A stretch of DNA of 64,000 bases. Origin: Luidia sarsii. Lineage: Eukaryota > Echinodermata > Asteroidea > Paxillosida > Luidiidae. This document shows, in pieces, positions 61,786 to 64,000 of this stretch. The stretch spans positions 15,416,290-15,480,289 of the forward strand of contig OX465110.1 of assembly GCA_949987565.1 (NCBI GenBank), given 5' to 3'. Numbering within the stretch: position 1 is the stretch's first letter; every line of letters starts with the position of its first letter. Under the pieces are notes generated by a model that did not search any database, was not told the DNA's origin, and was given only the letters and a program-made list of their open reading frames with translations. The position numbers and the translations under genes are program-made.

Positions 61786-64000
61786 TATAGACCCGTCTTC
61801 GATGACGTCACGGTTTTGTTCATCGGCCATCTTGGAGTACACACATGAGCACGTCGTCACCGCCGTTACTAAGTCAGCTGTGCATACAAACAACTCCACA
61901 TGCACGGCGGCAAGTTTTGAACTCGTCGTAGTTGTACTACTGCTACTACTGCGTACACTATAGTATATACTAGTTGTGCCATGGAGGAATCTCTTTTTAT
62001 TCCTCCGTGGTTGTATCATTGATTGGGGGTACTTGTTTTGTTGAAAGATGATTAACTTTTGCGCTGTCCTTGGCTGTTGAAGCAGGGGTGATCGTAATAA
62101 GAAATATGTTTATCGTTTACCCGCTGTCGACAAGAGAAGGTGACGAAACTCGTACTCTTTCGCTAAAAAGATGGACGAAATGGTTGTCGCGGGTTAATTG
62201 TGTACGGATCTATTCCAGCAATAAAGCCGAGAATGTCGAGAGAACTGTTAAAGCCGACCGTGCAGCATTCGAATTCGCCATGGTGACTAACGTAACGTTA
62301 AACGAACACAAACGTGCGAGCGAAAGCGTATGTATTTACTCCAAGATGGCGGATCTCGATGTGTCTAGTAGCAACGTGACGTCAGTAAGAAGGGTCTATA
62401 GCGCTTGTTTTGTAGTAGATATCTGCGTTACTATAGGCCTAAGCCTAAGATTGACAAGCTCAGTGCCAGTGAGTACTGCAGCAGTTGGCAGCGTTCAGGC
62501 AACCTAGCTAAAGGATCACCGATAGAGGGCGCCCTACACGCAAAATGACCCATAAGGGTGCAGAGCACTAAATAGAGCTCCCATCGAACACTGTAAAAAA
62601 ACACCCACTTCAAAGCCAATTATCCCATGCCCAAAAGTCTCTCAGTTCTTGTAGCTATACTTAAAATTGTAGTTTGGAGCTTCATCTCTCAGATTCTTTT
62701 CAATTTTAGTGCTCTTAGCGGATTAGATTTTTTGCTAATTACCCGCAGAAAAAAACACCCCCAAAATGTGTAGCCGTCCAAGCCGAATTTCTGCAAGGAT
62801 TTTGGGATGGACCCCTCCACTTCCACAGCCAAATAGGGCCACATTTAAAGCCAGATATTGTCCAAATTATATACCAAAGTGAAGAGTGAACCCCCAGGTT
62901 GTCTTAAGCTTCACTTGTTCTACAATGTATCAGTTAATTAACCTCCAAAGACCCCTCATTAAAAAAAAAGTTGTGGGTACACAATTTATGATAATCAACT
63001 CGGCGGAGCCATCTTGGATGGATTGTGTGTGCTGCACCCATAACAATTATGGTACGTTCCAGATCCCCGAAGTAAGTTAGCTGACTTTGGATGCGAACAA
63101 TTCAGTTCCATACTAAAAAGTCTCTGGGTTCTTGTGGCTGTACCGAAAATTTAGCTTGGACCATAATATCCAAGACAAAACCAACTGGGAATGGCAAAGA
63201 AAACTGTGAATGGACCAAGAACTGTGTCATCACTCTCACTATCTGAGCTATCCATCATGCCCATGAGATCATAAAGGGGTACATTTCAAACTCCATTATT
63301 AGCAAAAGTTTACGATCATTTAGTTTAAATTTTTCACTGTAACTGATTCGGAAAAATGTGTATCAAAAAAATGCCATCTCATGAATATTAATGAGGCACT
63401 GAACTACCACTGAAGTTGGCACTGATTGCCTATTAGAAATATTGTTTCAAATTGAATCGAAAAAGAAATTTGAAAAGATTACGTCATCTGGTGTCGAGTT
63501 ACGTCACGCTATCTCATTGGATGTTAAAAACAATTGCCTATGAGTCACTGACGTACGATTTTCATAAAGAGAGAAAGTTCATGAAAAAATAATGATGACG
63601 TCTTCAGGTATCAAGTTACGCCAATTCAAAGAGGCATGGTTTCCCTCATAGGTTTTGTACACGTTTTTCATTTTGGTATTTCCGCAGTTTCTGATATCTT
63701 TTTGGCAGTTCATTACATCTGGGGCCAATTTCAAAGAACTGCTTAAGCGCCAAAATCTGCTGAAGCACATAAAGTCAGGGTTCGTAGGATCACCTTGCCA
63801 ACTCAAACTTTGACTTTCGTTTCCCTCTAAGTAAAGAAGAGTGGAATACAAGTCAAAGGCAATTGACATCACATCGCGGTGCGGTTTGTAATCCTGCTTA
63901 CACAAGGAAGACTTTTCCTGCTTAGCAGATTTTCACGCTTAAGCAGCTCTATCAAATTGGGTCCTGATTCTTAGAAGACCGTACACAGACGGTCCTGGCA
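61786..64000 (+). repeat. Array copy U14, cut by the window end
   Basis: First 2,215 bp of the unit. THAP element 61786-62400, MITE 63721-63964. Private changes include AAATATGTTT, GACGAAACTC and GAACTGCTTAAGC in the MITE arm. The array continues past the window. Confidence 0.95.
62048..62215 (+). pseudogene. THAP remnant in U14
   Basis: Interior-copy form with two private substitutions, TTT to GTT-type near 62108 and GCA to GAA near 62147. Confidence 0.63.

Larger units (their letters stand above)
3133..64000 (+). repeat. Tandem array of a ~4.1-kb unit (macrosatellite)
   Basis: Fifteen head-to-tail copies. Successive TATAGACCC starts lie at 3133, 9077, 13175, 17273, 21366, 25461, 29557, 33654, 37750, 41844, 45940, 50034, (deleted in U12), 57691 and 61786. 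The spacing is 4,093-4,098 bp except where insertions or deletions intervene. Interior copies differ by scattered single bases and homopolymer lengths only. The right end lies beyond the window, so copy number is a minimum. The unit carries transposon debris but no recognisable intact gene, rRNA, histone or snRNA gene, so it is classed as a macrosatellite. Confidence 0.97.

Noticed and set aside
3133..64000. rDNA, histone or snRNA gene cluster
   Set aside because: The unit length would fit such clusters, but no rRNA, histone or snRNA sequence is recognisable on either strand.

Overview
The window reads as non-coding, repeat-dominated DNA from an animal nuclear genome. The reasons are THAP-type (P-element-like) transposon debris, several miniature inverted-repeat transposons (MITEs), tRNA-derived SINE-like units, YY1/CREB/ZNF143-type motifs and a GTGAGT splice-donor consensus. 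There is no bacterial gene organisation and no intact host gene that I can recognise. A marine invertebrate or basal deuterostome is my guess. It rests on general impressions of these repeat families, and the sequence alone does not prove it.

Bases 1-3132 are single-copy within the window. They hold a CpG-rich patch with a YY1-like site and a strong splice donor (575-733), a perfect ZNF143/Staf consensus (1674-1691), a minus-strand hammerhead-like motif next to a histone-3'-end-like stem-loop (2314-2381), and a 434-bp MITE with TA target duplications (2468-2901).

From 3133 to the end the window is one head-to-tail tandem array of a unit of about 4,095 bp: copies U0 to U14, the last cut by the window edge. 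In order, each unit contains: (a) a 615-bp element with terminal inverted repeats that encloses a broken THAP zinc-finger domain; (b) an AT-rich spacer with an old internal duplication; (c) three degenerate copies of a TGACGTC...AAGTTACG motif; (d) a 244-bp foldback MITE; (e) an unassigned spacer; (f) a 236-bp tRNA-like SINE; (g) a GC-rich block; (h) an 81-bp minisatellite built on a short hairpin; (i) a second copy of the SINE, which abuts the inverted repeat of the next unit. All open frames of 60-177 codons in the array cross these boundaries and are best read as chance frames copied with the unit.

The array has visible history. U0 is the most divergent copy and carries a 1.86-kb insertion of a 101-bp minisatellite with its own higher-order repeat. 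Its left edge starts exactly at the inverted repeat of the THAP element. Beyond about 7.6-8.1 kb U0 becomes almost indistinguishable from interior copies and shares private variants with U4 at an offset of exactly 16,384 bp. U8-U9 and U10-U11 are an 8,190-bp duplication that looks essentially identical, and U11 switches variant type near its end. The U11/U12 border has a 335-bp deletion and U12 an additional 199-bp deletion between CTGTA repeats. These are the marks expected of unequal exchange and gene conversion, although some could be assembly artefacts. No gene in the window appears to make a functional protein.
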